NCBI GenBank assembly: GCA_018699395.1
Contig: JABIQN010000087.1
Span: forward strand, 1-33,856
Length of the DNA stretch: 33,856 nt
Source: Gammaproteobacteria bacterium
Lineage (GTDB): Bacteria > Pseudomonadota > Gammaproteobacteria > Steroidobacterales > Woeseiaceae
Direction of reading: 5' to 3'
Both the position numbers and the translations under genes were made by a program. Shown here piece by piece: positions 1-9,153 of the stretch. The notes beneath the pieces are model-generated. The model was not told the origin of the DNA and made no database searches. It saw nothing but the letters and a program-made list of their open reading frames with translations. Position 1 is the first letter of the stretch; every line of letters starts with the position of its first letter.

Positions 1-835
1 AAGCCGCCCCCACAACCATCCCAATGGCCGCCAACTCATCTTCAGCCTGAATGATCGCGTACGTATTCTTACCGGTCTTGGGGTCAACCCGATAGCGCGA
101 ACAAAAGCTTCGAAAAGCGTCCATGAGCGATGTCGATGGGGTGATCGGATACCAGGCGCCGACAGTCGCACCAGCGTACATGCAGCCCAGTCCCGCAGCC
201 GTATTGCCATCCATAATGACGCTGTTTGACGTCTTATCCATCGGCTCGACATGCATCGGCAAAGGACATGTGAAGTTGTTGTTTGCGTAATCGTAGCCGA
301 GACGAATCGCCTGCATATTGGAATCGATCAGGTGAGCTTTCGCCGCGAACGTTTCCTGGAGTAGATTTACTATGACGTCCAGATCGATATCAAGCAATGC
401 CGCAACAGTGCCAACATAGGCGATATTTTTCATTAAAATTCGCGCCCGCGCACCGTCGAAACTCTCATTACACAATTTTGAGAACGGAATTCCGATAACA
501 GTGATATCCGCGCGATTAAGTAATTGACTGCGCGGCCAGGTTGAGTCGTATATTAGCCATCCACCCGGCGCGACTTCAGCCATATCTTTTGTGTAGGTTT
601 GAGCATTCATCGCGACCATAACGTCGACGCGATTCGAGCGCGACTGATAGCCGGCACCCGTTACACGAATCTCGTACCAAGTTGGCAGACCCTGAATATT
701 GGAAGGAAAGTAGTTCTTGCCGACTACCGGTATGCCCATACGGAAAATGGACTTCATCAGTAATCCATTCGCGCTAGCGGAGCCCGTTCCGTTTACCGTG
801 GCAACCTTAACAACAACATCATTTATCGTCGACAC
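1..835 (-). CDS. 2-oxoacid:ferredoxin oxidoreductase, fused gamma/alpha subunit (3' part beyond window edge)
   Basis: Partial gene: 278 codons are visible and the C-terminus lies outside the window. The first about 190 residues match the gamma (POR N-terminal catalytic) domain that carries part of the CoA/2-oxoacid site. The alpha domain follows, with its signature YPITPSTS at residues 229-236 and AEDELAAIGMV near residue 264. This gamma-then-alpha fusion is typical of KorA-type subunits, which pair with a TPP-binding beta subunit; that gene should lie just beyond base 1. The enzyme oxidatively decarboxylates a 2-oxoacid (2-oxoglutarate or a branched 2-oxoacid; the substrate cannot be told from here) and reduces ferredoxin. 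The start is GTG at 833-835, because an in-frame TAG lies only three codons upstream and no ATG is near. It begins 9 bp after the stop of the flavoprotein gene, so the two are probably one operon. Confidence 0.88.
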   Translation of the reverse strand, partial: MSTINDVVVKVATVNGTGSASANGLLMKSIFRMGIPVVGKNYFPSNIQGLPTWYEIRVTGAGYQSRSNRVDVMVAMNAQTYTKDMAEVAPGGWLIYDSTWPRSQLLNRADITVIGIPFSKLCNESFDGARARILMKNIAYVGTVAALLDIDLDVIVNLLQETFAAKAHLIDSNMQAIRLGYDYANNNFTCPLPMHVEPMDKTSNSVIMDGNTAAGLGCMYAGATVGAWYPITPSTSLMDAFRSFCSRYRVDPKTGKNTYAIIQAEDELAAIGMVVGAA

Positions 836-844
836 GTGATGCGT

Positions 845-2659
845 CTAAGAGCCGGATCCGACGGCTGATAAGGGTTCGTCATTAGGTAGTTGATCTTTTG
901 CATAAGGAATGAGTATTTCAGATTTCTGCATGTCCCAAGCTCCCGTCGGGCAGCGCTCTGCACATAGACTGCAATGCACACAAAGATCTTCATCTTTGAT
1001 CATTACCCGTCCGGTATGCGGAAGGCCAGCTGATATATATAAAGCCTGCTCGTGATTTTCCGCTGGCGCAGACAATCGCGTGCGAAGTTCATCCTCCTCA
1101 CCGTCTTTAGTAATCGTCAGACAGTTCACCGGACAGATGTCGATACAAGCATCGCACTCGATGCAGAGGTCGGCGGCGAAGACAGTCTGAATATCACAGT
1201 TTAGACAACGTTCGACCTCCTGCACGGCTTGCTCTGCGGTAAAGCCAAGTTCGACCTCAATATCGATTTTCTTAAAGCGTTCCAATAAATCCACATGCGG
1301 CATCAATCGACGCGATGCACCGTCATAGTCATTGGAGAAGCTCCACTCATGCATGCCCATTTTCTGACTGGCGAGGTTCAGTCCATCAGGGAGTCGTTCC
1401 GCAACACTTTCGCCCTGACAATAGCGATGTATGGAGATGGCCGCCTGATGCCCATGCTCCACTGCCCAGATAATATTCTTAGGTCCGAAGGCCGAATCAC
1501 CGCCAAAGAAAACGCCGTCACGGCCACACATCATTGTGGTCTCATCCACTAAAGGGCAGTCCCAGTCGTTGAAATTGATGCCAATATCTCGTTCGATCCA
1601 CGGGAACGCATTGTCCTGGCCAATAGCCAATACAACGTCGTCACAGGGAATGATCTTTTCGCCACTAACGGTGCCACGATCAATGACGCCGTTCTCGTCG
1701 ACTTTATATTCCATTAATTCAAACTTCATTCCGACCAGCTTGCCATCTTCGATGACAAACTCTTTAGGCGAATGATTGATTAATATCTCAATGCTCTCTT
1801 CCTCAGCATCTTCAAGCTCCCATACTGACGCCTTAAAGAATCCGCGTGGCTTCCTAGCCATAACTTTGACACTTTCAGCGCCAATTCTGAGTGACGTTCT
1901 ACAGCAATCCATAGCTGTATTGCCGACGCCAATAATCAGAACTTTCTTACCAACTTCTTTAATATGCTCAAAAGCAACGGACTCGAGCCAATCAATTCCG
2001 ATGTGAATTCGATCTGAATCGTATCGTCCGGGAATCTCCAGATTCTTTCCGCGTGGCGCGCCGGTACCGATGAATACTGCGTCAAAGTTATCTTCAAGCA
2101 GCTCTTTCAAACTGTCGATGGGATGATTCAGTTTTAGATCGACATTCATGTCAAGGATATAGCCAATCTCCTCGTCCAAAACTTTCGGTGGCAATCGAAA
2201 CTGCGGAATATTAGTCCGCATGAGGCCACCAGTAGTTGGTAGCGCTTCAAAAATAGTCACTTCATAGCCCAATGGTGCGAGATCATTCGCAACCGTCAGG
2301 GAAGCGCATCCGGCGCCAATTAGCGCGATTTTTTTGCCATTGGTGGTTTCTGGTATTTTTGGCAGCAGTTCGGTGATGTCATCTCGATGATCGGCGGCAA
2401 CGCGCTTGAGTCGGCATATGGCAACCGGCTTATCTTCAACCCGCCCACGACGACACGCTGGCTCACAAGGGCGATCACAGACTCTGCCAAGAATGCCAGG
2501 GAAAACATTGGATTTACGATTCTCCATATACGCTTCGGAGAATTGTCCCTGCGCAATCATTCGAATGTACGCGGGCACATCAGTGTGTGCGGGGCAGCCC
2601 CACTGGCAGTCAACTACCTTATGAAAGTACTCAGGGTTGGAAGTATCTGTTAGCTTCAT
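845..2659 (-). CDS. GltD-like FAD/NAD(P) oxidoreductase with three iron-sulfur regions, partner of the 2-oxoacid oxidoreductase
   Basis: A 604-residue flavoprotein. The N-terminus has a cysteine-rich Fer4_20-type domain (C18, C22, C61, C65, C69) as in the small subunit of glutamate synthase. It is followed by an FAD Rossmann motif IGAGCASLT at 114-122 and an NAD(P) Rossmann motif IIGVGNTAMD. The C-terminus adds two ferredoxin-type 4Fe-4S motifs, CIECDACIDICP starting near residue 499 and CVHCSLCAERCP near 560. The FAD loop has Ser where GltD proteins have the third Gly; from memory this GAGxAS form is shared by relatives found beside 2-oxoacid oxidoreductases. The gene directly precedes the gamma/alpha subunit, so the inferred job is moving electrons between NAD(P)H and the ferredoxin-type centres of that enzyme. 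The direction of flow is not known. The start is ATG at 2659 with a weak GAGAG upstream. Confidence 0.85.
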   Translation of the reverse strand: MKLTDTSNPEYFHKVVDCQWGCPAHTDVPAYIRMIAQGQFSEAYMENRKSNVFPGILGRVCDRPCEPACRRGRVEDKPVAICRLKRVAADHRDDITELLPKIPETTNGKKIALIGAGCASLTVANDLAPLGYEVTIFEALPTTGGLMRTNIPQFRLPPKVLDEEIGYILDMNVDLKLNHPIDSLKELLEDNFDAVFIGTGAPRGKNLEIPGRYDSDRIHIGIDWLESVAFEHIKEVGKKVLIIGVGNTAMDCCRTSLRIGAESVKVMARKPRGFFKASVWELEDAEEESIEILINHSPKEFVIEDGKLVGMKFELMEYKVDENGVIDRGTVSGEKIIPCDDVVLAIGQDNAFPWIERDIGINFNDWDCPLVDETTMMCGRDGVFFGGDSAFGPKNIIWAVEHGHQAAISIHRYCQGESVAERLPDGLNLASQKMGMHEWSFSNDYDGASRRLMPHVDLLERFKKIDIEVELGFTAEQAVQEVERCLNCDIQTVFAADLCIECDACIDICPVNCLTITKDGEEDELRTRLSAPAENHEQALYISAGLPHTGRVMIKDEDLCVHCSLCAERCPTGAWDMQKSEILIPYAKDQLPNDEPLSAVGSGS

Positions 2660-2764
2660 TCAGATGCTCTCACCTGACATCGAAGTCGCCAGGCAGTCAA
2701 TTGCAGTCCTTATTTTTTCGCTAGCATAACGGTATCGCAGGGAAAGTAAACAAATTCTATCTAC

Positions 2765-4105
2765 TCAGCGTGCGCGCCCGTAAATCAATCTCTGTCCGGC
2801 TACATTTCCGGTCAGTTTCCCATCGTCATAAACAATCGCACCATTGACGATCGTGGTATCAATACTGGCGGAGAACTCGTGATTTTCGAACGGTGACCAC
2901 TGGCATTTGCACAAGAGATTTGAGGGTGTGACGCGATACGGTTTGTTTGGATCAATAATCACTAAATCTGCGAACCATCCCTCCCTCACATAACCTCTTT
3001 CAGAAATACCAAAAATGTCCGCTGGCGCGTGACAGGCGCGATCTACTATCAATTCTGGGCTAATCTGATCATTGGCTGCGAGGTCGAACAAAATCAGCAA
3101 CGCATGTTGAACCAATGGCAGTCCGGCCGGAGATTTAAAATATTTCTCTGCTTTCTCAGTTGCTGTATGGGGTGCGTGATCCGTTGCTATGATATCGATA
3201 CGTTGATCATTGAGTGCCGCGATCAGTGCCTCACGATCCTTACTGCGCTTTATCGCCGGGTTGCATTTGATTCTTGCGCCAAGCTCTTCGTATCGAGACT
3301 CATCGAACCAAAGATAATGAACACAGACTTCGGCAGTAATACGCTTTTGTGAGCGATGAGAACTATTAAATAAGCCCATTTCAACCGCCGTGGTCAGATG
3401 CAGAACATGCAGCAAAGCATCGTGACGACTGGCGAGCCCGACAGCCATCTGCGAAGACTTCAGGCACGCAGCTTCTGAACGAATAGTTGGATGCTCCGAA
3501 AGCGGCACATCATCACCGTACTTCTCCCGTGCTTTGGCTTCATTCGCCCAGATCATCGGAGAATCTTCACAGTGAGTAAGTACTATTGTTGGAGCATGCT
3601 CAAAAAGCTTTTCCAGTGCCTCCGGATTATCAACCAACATGTCTCCGGTCGACGCACCCATAAACGCTTTAATACCCGCACCCTCACCAACCTTCAGAGC
3701 CTTGATTTCTTCAATATTGCTATTAGTCGCGCCAAGGTAGAAACCATAATTTGAGGTACAGCGGTTTTCGGCGATCCCATATTTATCGCGAAGTGCTGCA
3801 CGCGTTGTCGTTTGCGGATTCACATTCGGCATGTCCATGAAGCTGGTTATGCCTCCAGCAGCGGCAGCCGCGGACTCGGACGCTAAATCAGCTTTGTGAG
3901 TAAGTCCCGGCTCACGAAAATGCACTTGGTCATCAATCATGCCCGGCATCAGATACTTGCCCGCTAGGTCGATCACCGATGAGCCTTCTGGCGCGACTAT
4001 CGATGAACCAATCTGGGCAATGCGCTCACCCTCAATCAGCACATCCGCATCCCGTATTTGACCATCGTTTATCAAACGAGCATTCGTTAATAAAAGCTTG
4101 TTCAA
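2765..4105 (-). CDS. pyrC: Class I dihydroorotase-like amidohydrolase
   Basis: 446 residues of the cyclic amidohydrolase superfamily. Dihydroorotase interconverts carbamoyl-aspartate and dihydroorotate in pyrimidine synthesis. The visible metal-site residues are H62 in QVHFREPG, K146 (probable carboxylated bridging lysine in GIKAFMG), H178 in THCED, H236 in HVLHLTT and D309 in IATDHAPH. The HxH motif of strand 1 reads Q60-V-H62, so the first metal-binding histidine is missing. From memory, the same Gln occurs in the Bacteroidetes-type dihydroorotase branch. The start is TTG at 4103-4105 with AGGA (minus strand, 4114-4117) 8 bases away; no ATG fits better. Its 5' end abuts the threonine deaminase region on the opposite strand. 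An allantoinase or hydantoinase role is less likely but cannot be excluded. Confidence 0.85.
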   Translation of the reverse strand: MNKLLLTNARLINDGQIRDADVLIEGERIAQIGSSIVAPEGSSVIDLAGKYLMPGMIDDQVHFREPGLTHKADLASESAAAAAGGITSFMDMPNVNPQTTTRAALRDKYGIAENRCTSNYGFYLGATNSNIEEIKALKVGEGAGIKAFMGASTGDMLVDNPEALEKLFEHAPTIVLTHCEDSPMIWANEAKAREKYGDDVPLSEHPTIRSEAACLKSSQMAVGLASRHDALLHVLHLTTAVEMGLFNSSHRSQKRITAEVCVHYLWFDESRYEELGARIKCNPAIKRSKDREALIAALNDQRIDIIATDHAPHTATEKAEKYFKSPAGLPLVQHALLILFDLAANDQISPELIVDRACHAPADIFGISERGYVREGWFADLVIIDPNKPYRVTPSNLLCKCQWSPFENHEFSASIDTTIVNGAIVYDDGKLTGNVAGQRLIYGRAR

Positions 4106-4207
4106 TTGACTGATCCTATTAGATTAGATTGCTTATTATGGAATGGTCGCCCAATGATTACCATCGCTACCTTTGCGGAAGACCGCACGGTATGCGATAA
4201 CCGCGAG

Positions 4208-5725
4208 ATGAATGCTATCAACTACCTCGATTTGATCCGCGATGCGAGCGTCTACGACGTAGCAATAAAGTCGCCGCTCGAACTCGCCCACATTCTCTCT
4301 AAGCGAACCAACAACCGCATCTTGATGAAGCGTGAAGACTTGCAGCCAGTTTTTTCGTTCAAGCTTCGTGGCGCCTACAATAAGATCGCCAGTTTGAGCG
4401 ATGATGAGCTAGCCAATGGCGTCATCTGCAGTTCGGCGGGAAATCACGCGCAAGGCGTCGCATTAGCTGCGAGGAAACGCGGGGTACGTGCGGTCGTTGT
4501 GATGCCGGTGACCACGCCACCGATCAAAGTAGACGCTGTTCGCGAGCTCGGCGGCGAGGTTATATTAAGCGGCGATGCCTATGATGACGCCTATGCACAT
4601 GCAAGGCAGCTTGAGGCCACACAAACCCTCACATTCATTCACCCATTTGACGATCCAGCGGTGATCGCGGGCCAAGGGACCATCGGCGCAGAGATTCTGC
4701 AACAGACCGGTGGTGAGATCGACGCTATTTTTGTACCGATTGGTGGTGGTGGCTTGATCGCTGGAATTGCAACTTGCATTAAACTTCAATACCCGAACAT
4801 TAAGATCATCGGTGTAGAGCCAGATGACTCGGCAGCCATGCGAGACTCAATCGCGGCAGGGAAGCTAGTGTCGCTCGAGCATGTCGGAATTTTCGCTGAT
4901 GGTGTCGCGGTGCGTTGCGTTGGAGATGAGACATTCAGGCTTTGCCAGAAATATGTTGATGAGATCATTACAGTCGACACAGATCAGTGCTGTGCAGCAA
5001 TACGCGACATCTTTGAAGATACTCGCTCCATCGTCGAGCCTGCGGGTGGGCTTGCCGTTGCCGGTGCCAAGAAATACATCGCCCTGAATAATATAAGTGA
5101 CCAAACCCTAGTCACGATTAGCTGTGGCGCGAATGTCAATTTCGATCGCTTGCGACATATCGCGGAGCGTGCCGCGATCGGTGACCGAACCGAAATGTTA
5201 CTCGCCGCTGAGATCCCGGAGCAGCCTGGAAGCTTCCGTCGATTTTGTGAGGTTCTGGGCCGCAGAGGCATCACTGAATTCAACTACCGTTACGCTGATA
5301 AAAATAAAGCACACATTTTTGTTGGTGTACAGCTTTCGGGCGGCCAGAGTGAAGCTGATAAACTGCTAACGGAACTTGGTCGCGCCAACATTGTCGTTAT
5401 CGATTTGAGCGACAACGAAATGGCCAAGCTGCATGTTCGGCATATGGTTGGTGGTCGATCAACTGATATACAAAATGAACAACTGTTTCGATTTGAATTT
5501 CCGGAACGGCCCGGAGCACTTCTCGACTTTCTGAGCGCCATCGGTACCGACTGGAATATCAGCTTATTTCACTATAGAAATCATGGCTCCGATTATGGTC
5601 GCGTACTAACGGGTATCGACGTTCCCGAGGGCGAAAGCGAACGACTGGAGGCACACCTTTTAGAGCTCGGCTACTCCCACTGGAAGGAAAGCAATAACCC
5701 CGCCTATACGATGTTTTTACAATAA
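4208..5725 (+). CDS. ilvA: Threonine ammonia-lyase, biosynthetic, two ACT domains
   Basis: PLP enzyme that deaminates L-threonine to 2-oxobutyrate, the first committed step to isoleucine. The reading frame is open from 4106, but ATG at 4208 gives 505 residues, close to the 514 of E. coli IlvA, and aligns with its N-terminus. The catalytic Schiff-base lysine is K52 in FSFKLRGAY. SSAGNHAQGVA (75-85) and the phosphate-binding GGGG loop (179-182) follow. Two ACT-like regulatory repeats occupy about 331-405 (EIPEQPGSF) and 426-500 (FEFPERPGALL), as expected for the isoleucine-inhibited, valine-activated biosynthetic form. No leader peptide or attenuator is evident, and no other ilv gene is adjacent. 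An earlier ATG at 4154 is possible. The predicted 5' region runs up to the start of the divergent dihydroorotase gene, so the two probably share promoter DNA. Confidence 0.93.
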   Translation: MNAINYLDLIRDASVYDVAIKSPLELAHILSKRTNNRILMKREDLQPVFSFKLRGAYNKIASLSDDELANGVICSSAGNHAQGVALAARKRGVRAVVVMPVTTPPIKVDAVRELGGEVILSGDAYDDAYAHARQLEATQTLTFIHPFDDPAVIAGQGTIGAEILQQTGGEIDAIFVPIGGGGLIAGIATCIKLQYPNIKIIGVEPDDSAAMRDSIAAGKLVSLEHVGIFADGVAVRCVGDETFRLCQKYVDEIITVDTDQCCAAIRDIFEDTRSIVEPAGGLAVAGAKKYIALNNISDQTLVTISCGANVNFDRLRHIAERAAIGDRTEMLLAAEIPEQPGSFRRFCEVLGRRGITEFNYRYADKNKAHIFVGVQLSGGQSEADKLLTELGRANIVVIDLSDNEMAKLHVRHMVGGRSTDIQNEQLFRFEFPERPGALLDFLSAIGTDWNISLFHYRNHGSDYGRVLTGIDVPEGESERLEAHLLELGYSHWKESNNPAYTMFLQ

Positions 5726-5777
5726 AGCGCTAGTCACGAAACAATGGATCGTACAGATCGAGTTTGTGCAACAAGTC

Positions 5778-6647
5778 TTACTTAAGAAATGCCTCAATCT
5801 CCCGTGCGAGTCCCTCTGGAGCCTCGAAATGGATCATATGTCCGACCTCGGGCAGGGTGCAGGACCTGCTAGGCGAATTCAATGTTGCCTCGAAGTTGCT
5901 GAGCTGGTCCGCAAATGGGCTCTTCCCACCGCATACCAGCAGCATCCGAGCTGAAATATTCCGCCAGCATGCCGTAGCCTCCGCACGCCGATAGAGAGTA
6001 GCGGTCGGTAGTTTATGCATGGGGTCAGCTTGAAGCCTGACAGTACCATCGATATCCGATGCCCATTCGCGAGCGACAAAATCCGCCTGCTCTTCGCTGA
6101 GACCTGGGTTGCGTTTACGAATTTTCACAGCCAAGCTCGCGAAGTTAGGGTAGGACTTAAAAACAGGTGTGGCCTCACTCGCCTTCAGCCACTTTCTATA
6201 TCGCAGTGGCGCGTCAGTCGGATCTGAAGCTGGAAGCCCAAACCCTTCAATATTGATAATCGAGCGCACACGCTCGGGTAAAACACCTGCGTATAAACAG
6301 GCAACATTGGCGCCCATACTGTGGCCAATTATCGTGACCGGCACCCCATCAGAGTAAATGCCCAACAACTTATGCAGGTCCGCCAGATAATCTGGAAACC
6401 AGTACGCTTTAGAGTTGCAAGTGCTGCGTCCAAAACCTCGCCAGTCTGGAGCGATGATCCGCCAGTGTGGCCCTAGCGCATCGGCAACAAACTGAAAGCT
6501 TGAGCCGGTGTCAGCCCATCCATGTAGGTAAAACAGCAAAGGCGCATCTTTATCGCCCCACTCATTGATGCAATATTTAACACCTCGAATCGGTAGAAAT
6601 CGCGTCTGCCTCTCAATCACAGGCTCATATTTGCTGATGCTTCTCAT
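5778..6647 (-). CDS. Alpha/beta hydrolase fold protein
   Basis: 289 residues with the usual order of an alpha/beta hydrolase: oxyanion-loop HGWADTGSSF at 42-51, PDWRGFGRS at 67-75, nucleophile elbow GHSMG with Ser110, and a late catalytic histidine H270 in EVGHMIHFEAPEG. There is no signal peptide, so it should be cytoplasmic. The motif order resembles small-ester hydrolases and MhpC/epoxide-hydrolase-like enzymes; the substrate cannot be inferred. It is convergent with threonine deaminase (52 bp between stops) and divergent from the SLC13 transporter (111 bp between starts), so it is probably monocistronic. No clear Shine-Dalgarno precedes ATG 6647. Confidence 0.85.
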   Translation of the reverse strand: MRSISKYEPVIERQTRFLPIRGVKYCINEWGDKDAPLLFYLHGWADTGSSFQFVADALGPHWRIIAPDWRGFGRSTCNSKAYWFPDYLADLHKLLGIYSDGVPVTIIGHSMGANVACLYAGVLPERVRSIINIEGFGLPASDPTDAPLRYRKWLKASEATPVFKSYPNFASLAVKIRKRNPGLSEEQADFVAREWASDIDGTVRLQADPMHKLPTATLYRRAEATACWRNISARMLLVCGGKSPFADQLSNFEATLNSPSRSCTLPEVGHMIHFEAPEGLAREIEAFLK

Positions 6648-6758
6648 TTTTGATCACATTTCTCTGCCAGCGCAGCACTCGTTACTATGTTACGTCAGGT
6701 CGTGTATAAACAGAATGAATCCTAATTTTGTACCTGTAATAGACTATAGAATAAACGC

Positions 6759-9119
6759 ATGACGTTCGAGATCGGGCTGGTCCTTGGAATACTCGTTGTT
6801 TCGTTGATACTTTTTATCAGTGAAATCGTTCGTATGGACGTCGTTGCACTGCTTGTTCTTGGCACATTAGCGATCACAGGATTGGTCGACTCAAAGCAGG
6901 CTTTCGCTGGATTCAGCAATAGCGCCGTTATTACCGTCTGGGCCATGTTCATATTAAGTGAGGGTCTGACCCGGACAGGCATCGCCGACATTATCGGCCG
7001 ACAGGTTATGCGAATCGGCGGCAGCCGCGAAGTCACTTTGATTTTCATCATAATGATCGCTGGCGCCGTACTATCGGCTTTCATGGCCAATATCGGCGTC
7101 GCAGCATTGATGCTCCCGGTTGCTGTAGAAGTAGCGCGCCGCACCGGCGTCGCGGCATCTCGCTTACTCATGCCGCTGGCCTTCTCGACGTTGCTCGGTG
7201 GCGGCATGACGCTTATTGGAACACCAACTAACCTCCTTATCAGCGAATCACTGGTCCTCGACGGCCATGAGCCTTTCGCGCTGTTCGACTTCATGCCTCT
7301 GGGCGGAGTGGTCATGGTTGTCGGCGTACTATTTGTTGTTGTTGGCGGCCGGTTCTTATTGCCAAAAATCAGTGCCGAGAGCGACAAAAATGTAAGTCAG
7401 CGTAGTTTACGATCGCTATACAAATTGCAGGAGCGCACGTTCATGCTGCATGTGCCGACAAACTCTGTCCTTGTCGGCAAGACGCTTATGGAAACACGCA
7501 TCGGGGCGTCGACTGGACTGATAATTCTGTCGCTATTTCGAAACGGTCGAAATGACATGCTACCGAGGCGGAAAACAATCATTCGGGGCGGCGACGGATT
7601 GCTGGTCCAGGGCCGAATCGATCAGTTTCGTGAGCTGCAGCGATGGAGTGACCTCGTCATCGAGCGTGAGTCGGAAGTCCTCAAGCAGATGGTAGCGTCG
7701 AAAGTCGTGTATGCATCGATCGTCGTTATGGAAGGTTCGCCTGTCGTTTCTGAGCTTATCCGGCATGCCGCCTTTCGCACTCGATTCGATGTCGCAGTCG
7801 TCGGCATCATGCGAAAGGGAGGTTATCGTCTAACCAATCTCGCCTATGTTCCAATCAAAGCCGGTGACCAGATTCTGGTTCAAGGGGAAGTGGAAGCCAT
7901 AGCTCAGCTGGAGCGATTCCCAGACTTCGAAAAGGTCGAAGTTTATTCGATGGAGCAACTTAAGGAGTCTTACCAGACCGACAAACGGATGTTCGTTGTA
8001 AGAATTCCGAAACAGAGTGATCTCGCCGAAGAAACATTGAAGAAAAGTCGCCTTGCCGATGTATTCGATTTTCGAGTCCTGGCAGTTTTTCGCGATGGCG
8101 AGCTTAAAGTGATGCCGCGCGGTGATGAGATTCTTTTCGGACGCGATTTATTGTTGATTGAAGGGCAGCAAAGTGACCTCGATGTTTTGCGCGGTATGCA
8201 GGAACTCGATATCGACACTAAAGCGCCTGGAAATCAGGCTTCACAAGAAACCGAGCGCCTCACGCTTATGGATGCGACGCTGGATCCACGCTCATCTCTG
8301 GCAGGCAAGACCGTCGGTGAACTCAACTTTCGAGAGAGATATGGAATCGAATTGGCCGGAATCTGGCGTGAAGGTACAACGATCGGCACCGAACTTGCGG
8401 ACGAGCGTCTGCAAATCGGTGACGCGCTGTTGTTGCTGGGTCCACGCAATCGACTGCAACTCCTGTCATCTGATTCAGATTTCCTCATCCTCACTCCGCT
8501 CGGGCAGAAGCCGCCGGATACTCGCAAGGCTCCACTCGCCGGGTTTATCATGGCGGCAGTCATTGGTTCGGTGATGGCAGGCTATGCTCCAGTTTCGATT
8601 GCGGCCGTTATCGGCGGAACCATAATGGTCCTTACTGGCTGCCTGAACATGGAGCAAGCCTATCGGTCGATTGACTGGCGGGCCATTTTCCTGATCGCCG
8701 GGATGTTACCGCTCGGAACGGCGATGCAGGAAAGCGGTGCGGCGACTTACATTGCAAGTCAGGTTATCGTTTTCCTTGGTGATGCGGGTCCATGGCCGGT
8801 TATCATGGGCCTATACATCTTGACGGCGATGGCGACAATGGTAATTCCAACCGCTGCACTCGTCGTTTTGATGTCTCCCATTGTTTTGTCGGCAATGTCA
8901 GATATGGGACTAGCGCCCGAAACCGCGATGATGGCAGTTGTAATAGCCGCATCGGCAAGCTTCACCAGCCCAATATCACACCCGGCCAATATTCTCGTCA
9001 TGGGCCCTGGCGGATATCGATTTGTCGATTATCTGAAAGTCGGCGTACCGCTGACGATTGTTGTATTTATTACGGTGATGTTCTTCCTGCCTATATTTTG
9101 GCCATTGCAGGCCGCATGA
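6759..9119 (+). CDS. SLC13/DASS-type permease with four RCK_C (TrkA-C) repeats
   Basis: 786-residue inner-membrane transporter. The N-terminal half of the permease spans roughly residues 1-205 and includes FMANIGVAALMLPVAVE and MTLIGTPTNLLIS, the helical-hairpin signature of the ArsB/CitMHS/SLC13 fold. The second half spans about 590-786, with the matching hairpin SFTSPISHPANILVMGPGG. Between them lies a soluble block of about 370 residues with four successive TrkA-C-like units, starting near residues 225, 310, 400 and 500 (for example FMLHVPTNSVLVGKTL and MFVVRIPKQSDLAEETL). From memory, most bacterial relatives carry two RCK_C domains and are about 590-610 residues long, so this looks like a doubled insert. 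Substrates in the family include sulfate, phosphate and dicarboxylates; which applies here is unknown. The ATG lies 40 bp after the end of the upstream open frame and has no strong ribosome site. Confidence 0.88.
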   Translation: MTFEIGLVLGILVVSLILFISEIVRMDVVALLVLGTLAITGLVDSKQAFAGFSNSAVITVWAMFILSEGLTRTGIADIIGRQVMRIGGSREVTLIFIIMIAGAVLSAFMANIGVAALMLPVAVEVARRTGVAASRLLMPLAFSTLLGGGMTLIGTPTNLLISESLVLDGHEPFALFDFMPLGGVVMVVGVLFVVVGGRFLLPKISAESDKNVSQRSLRSLYKLQERTFMLHVPTNSVLVGKTLMETRIGASTGLIILSLFRNGRNDMLPRRKTIIRGGDGLLVQGRIDQFRELQRWSDLVIERESEVLKQMVASKVVYASIVVMEGSPVVSELIRHAAFRTRFDVAVVGIMRKGGYRLTNLAYVPIKAGDQILVQGEVEAIAQLERFPDFEKVEVYSMEQLKESYQTDKRMFVVRIPKQSDLAEETLKKSRLADVFDFRVLAVFRDGELKVMPRGDEILFGRDLLLIEGQQSDLDVLRGMQELDIDTKAPGNQASQETERLTLMDATLDPRSSLAGKTVGELNFRERYGIELAGIWREGTTIGTELADERLQIGDALLLLGPRNRLQLLSSDSDFLILTPLGQKPPDTRKAPLAGFIMAAVIGSVMAGYAPVSIAAVIGGTIMVLTGCLNMEQAYRSIDWRAIFLIAGMLPLGTAMQESGAATYIASQVIVFLGDAGPWPVIMGLYILTAMATMVIPTAALVVLMSPIVLSAMSDMGLAPETAMMAVVIAASASFTSPISHPANILVMGPGGYRFVDYLKVGVPLTIVVFITVMFFLPIFWPLQAA

Positions 9120-9142
9120 GCAACTATGATATTGCTGAATTT

Positions 9143-9148
9143 GGAGAG
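9143..9148 (+). promoter_or_regulatory. Ribosome binding site that fixes a TTG start
   Basis: GGAGAG ends 5 bases before TTG 9154-9156 of the flavoprotein gene. Because no ATG or GTG lies near the family N-terminus (the FAD motif starts at residue 6), this site supports the TTG start. Confidence 0.7.
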
Positions 9149-9153
9149 CGTTC

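Noticed and set aside
4106-4207. 34-residue N-terminal extension of threonine deaminase
   Set aside because: The frame is open, but it has no similarity to IlvA. ATG 4208 gives the usual length and N-terminal alignment.
6722-7387. 221-codon open frame on the minus strand
   Set aside because: It lies antisense within the strongly supported SLC13 permease. Its Thr/Ser/Pro/Met-rich, low-complexity composition is typical of a shadow frame.
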